64,000 nt of DNA from Zymoseptoria tritici IPO323. Its lineage: Eukaryota; Ascomycota; Dothideomycetes; Mycosphaerellales; Mycosphaerellaceae. Both the position numbers and the translations under genes were made by a program. The notes under the pieces were generated by a model, which did not search any database, was not told the DNA's origin, and was given only the letters and a program-made list of their open reading frames with translations. Location of the stretch: contig NC_018210.1 of the NCBI RefSeq assembly GCF_000219625.1, forward strand, positions 1,116,001 through 1,180,000, in the 5' to 3' direction. Of this stretch, positions 63,101-64,000 are shown piece after piece (the stretch's first letter is position 1; every line of letters begins with the position of its first letter).

Positions 63101-64000
63101 TAGTCGAGGCCTTTAAGCACTAGAGATACTACGTTAAGGGCGCTTCGCACTAAATTAAGGTCTTAATAGACTATTACAACCTAAAATAGTTTATAACAAC
63201 TAAGCAACTAAGCCGAAGATAGGCAAGATAGGCAGAGTAGCTGTTAAACGTCGACTTCCACATAACGTACAACCCGGGGTTGCTTAATACCGCCGCGGAC
63301 GGAGTAAGTAAACGCCTAGACCTAGAAGATAGGGACTACTTAGGACAGTAGATTAACGAAAGCGATAGTGCCCTTGTATTAGATACCCTTCGGTACTAAC
63401 TAGGTCTGTCCGAGGGAATAACGGCCGAATCTAGCCCTGTTCGGTCTATAATAGCAGTTATAACCTACTATCTGCAGCTCGCTAGGACCTACTACAGCAA
63501 AACGTATATAATAGCGAGTACTCTAATAAAAGAATTATTAGACTCCCCGCTAATTAATATAATACGCGAAAGCCTAAAACATAACCCTATAGCATCGACA
63601 GTCGAACTAGCTATAAATAACCCGGATCCGCCGGAATAGACCTAAAGGTAGGCTATATAAGGCGAATTCCTCTTCTACGAACAGAAACTGTACGTACCTG
63701 CGGGCCTAGTACGCCTAGCAGCTCTCTATTAGTGCTATAACGATCCCCTAGCTAGCTACTTTAGTTTTAAACGGACCCTAGAGCTGTTACAACAGTCGTT
63801 CTACTAGCTAGACATAAGAAAATATGTTAAGGACTACGTAAACAGCTGCTAGATATGCGATAGGGCGAAGCTATAGCGATATAGCCTATATAGAGAACTC
63901 TATACGGAAACTCTACTAAACGGGCCCTAGGAGGACCTAATATTAGATTTTATTACCGATCTGCCCCTAAGTACGTTTATAGGGCATATATACGACTTAA
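60170..64000 (+). pseudogene. Ty3/Gypsy-type gag-pol, RIP-broken, cut by the window edge
   Basis: One plus-strand register runs to the window edge with dozens of TAG stops. Order: gag (60170-61200, acidic start EEEELENTLPGGEED), a decayed CCHC zinc knuckle near 61230-61275, and an aspartic protease around 61465, whose active-site triad is altered by two TG-to-TA steps. Reverse transcriptase follows (VDYRALNAV near 62170; the YLDD catalytic box at 62461-62472), then RNase H (about 62880-63300). Integrase begins at about 63700 with the zinc-binding region and the first catalytic Asp region (LILDFITDLPLS). The RT-RNaseH-integrase order is that of Ty3/Gypsy, not Copia. The element is inactive. 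Its 3' end and LTR are outside the window. Confidence 0.88.

Larger units (their letters stand above)
55200..64000. other. RIP-saturated repeat block (CpA/TpG depleted, CpG retained)
   Basis: From about 55.2 kb the dinucleotides CA and TG almost vanish and TA becomes common. For example, 57301-57420 contains no CA and no TG but eight CG. Coding remnants carry TAG where Gln or Trp is expected. This is the signature of repeat-induced point mutation acting at CpA on both strands. It differs from simple CpG-methylation decay, because CpG is preserved. Ordinary composition ends sharply near the left target duplication of the hAT element. Confidence 0.85.

Overview
This window is nuclear DNA of a filamentous ascomycete, most likely a Dothideomycete of the Mycosphaerellales type (the clade is inference). 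The evidence is compact genes with 49-62 bp GT-AG introns, orthologues of Pezizomycotina housekeeping genes, Zn2Cys6 regulators, a cutinase, and repeats mutated in the manner of RIP (repeat-induced point mutation: CpA to TpA, TpG to TpA).

Layout. 1-5.5 kb: three tandem F-box paralogues on the minus strand, the first cut by the window edge. 5.8-7 kb: a decayed zinc-cluster gene and an uncertain open frame. 7006-11614: a complete Mutator-like element (MULE) with perfect 53-bp terminal inverted repeats and a perfect 11-bp target duplication. It carries a RIP-damaged transposase, a second unrecognised reading frame, and more than 40 copies of a 13-bp motif, TCG-N7-CGA. 12.1-17.1 kb: a secreted, probably GPI-anchored cutinase and four small paralogous proteins sharing an LPxELR-type motif. 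18-24.4 kb: a nucleotide-sugar-transporter-like gene, a Clr2-domain gene, a zinc-finger gene with a 71-bp repeat in its leader, and a decaying 98-bp minisatellite.

24.4-41.6 kb is a conserved core: MCM6 and IDI1 (divergent, sharing a promoter), a disordered nuclear protein, ARC1, a coiled-coil protein, a UFO1-like F-box/UIM protein, the PP2A catalytic subunit and RNH203. 41.9-45.8 kb is a graveyard of a small metabolic cluster: a truncated Zn2Cys6 regulator, a broken P450 and a frameshifted class II aldolase. It lies beside an intact P450 (46.4-48.0 kb). 48.9-53.7 kb: a cyclopropane-fatty-acid-synthase-like gene, REX4 and ESA1.

From about 55.2 kb to the right edge the sequence is RIP-saturated repeat. 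It holds an hAT transposon with an 8-bp target duplication, a wrecked low-complexity reading frame, and a Ty3/Gypsy gag-pol that runs off the edge. CpA and TpG are nearly absent there while CpG survives. A tRNA-Gln-like sequence, apparently split by about 105 bp, sits just left of this block.

The most unusual signal is the dispersed 13-bp motif in the MULE. It occurs in noncoding DNA and in all three codon phases of the transposase frame, so it is a DNA-level signal. It recalls the motif arrays of plant VANDAL MULEs that are read by VANC anti-silencing proteins, and this element also has a second reading frame that could supply a reader.
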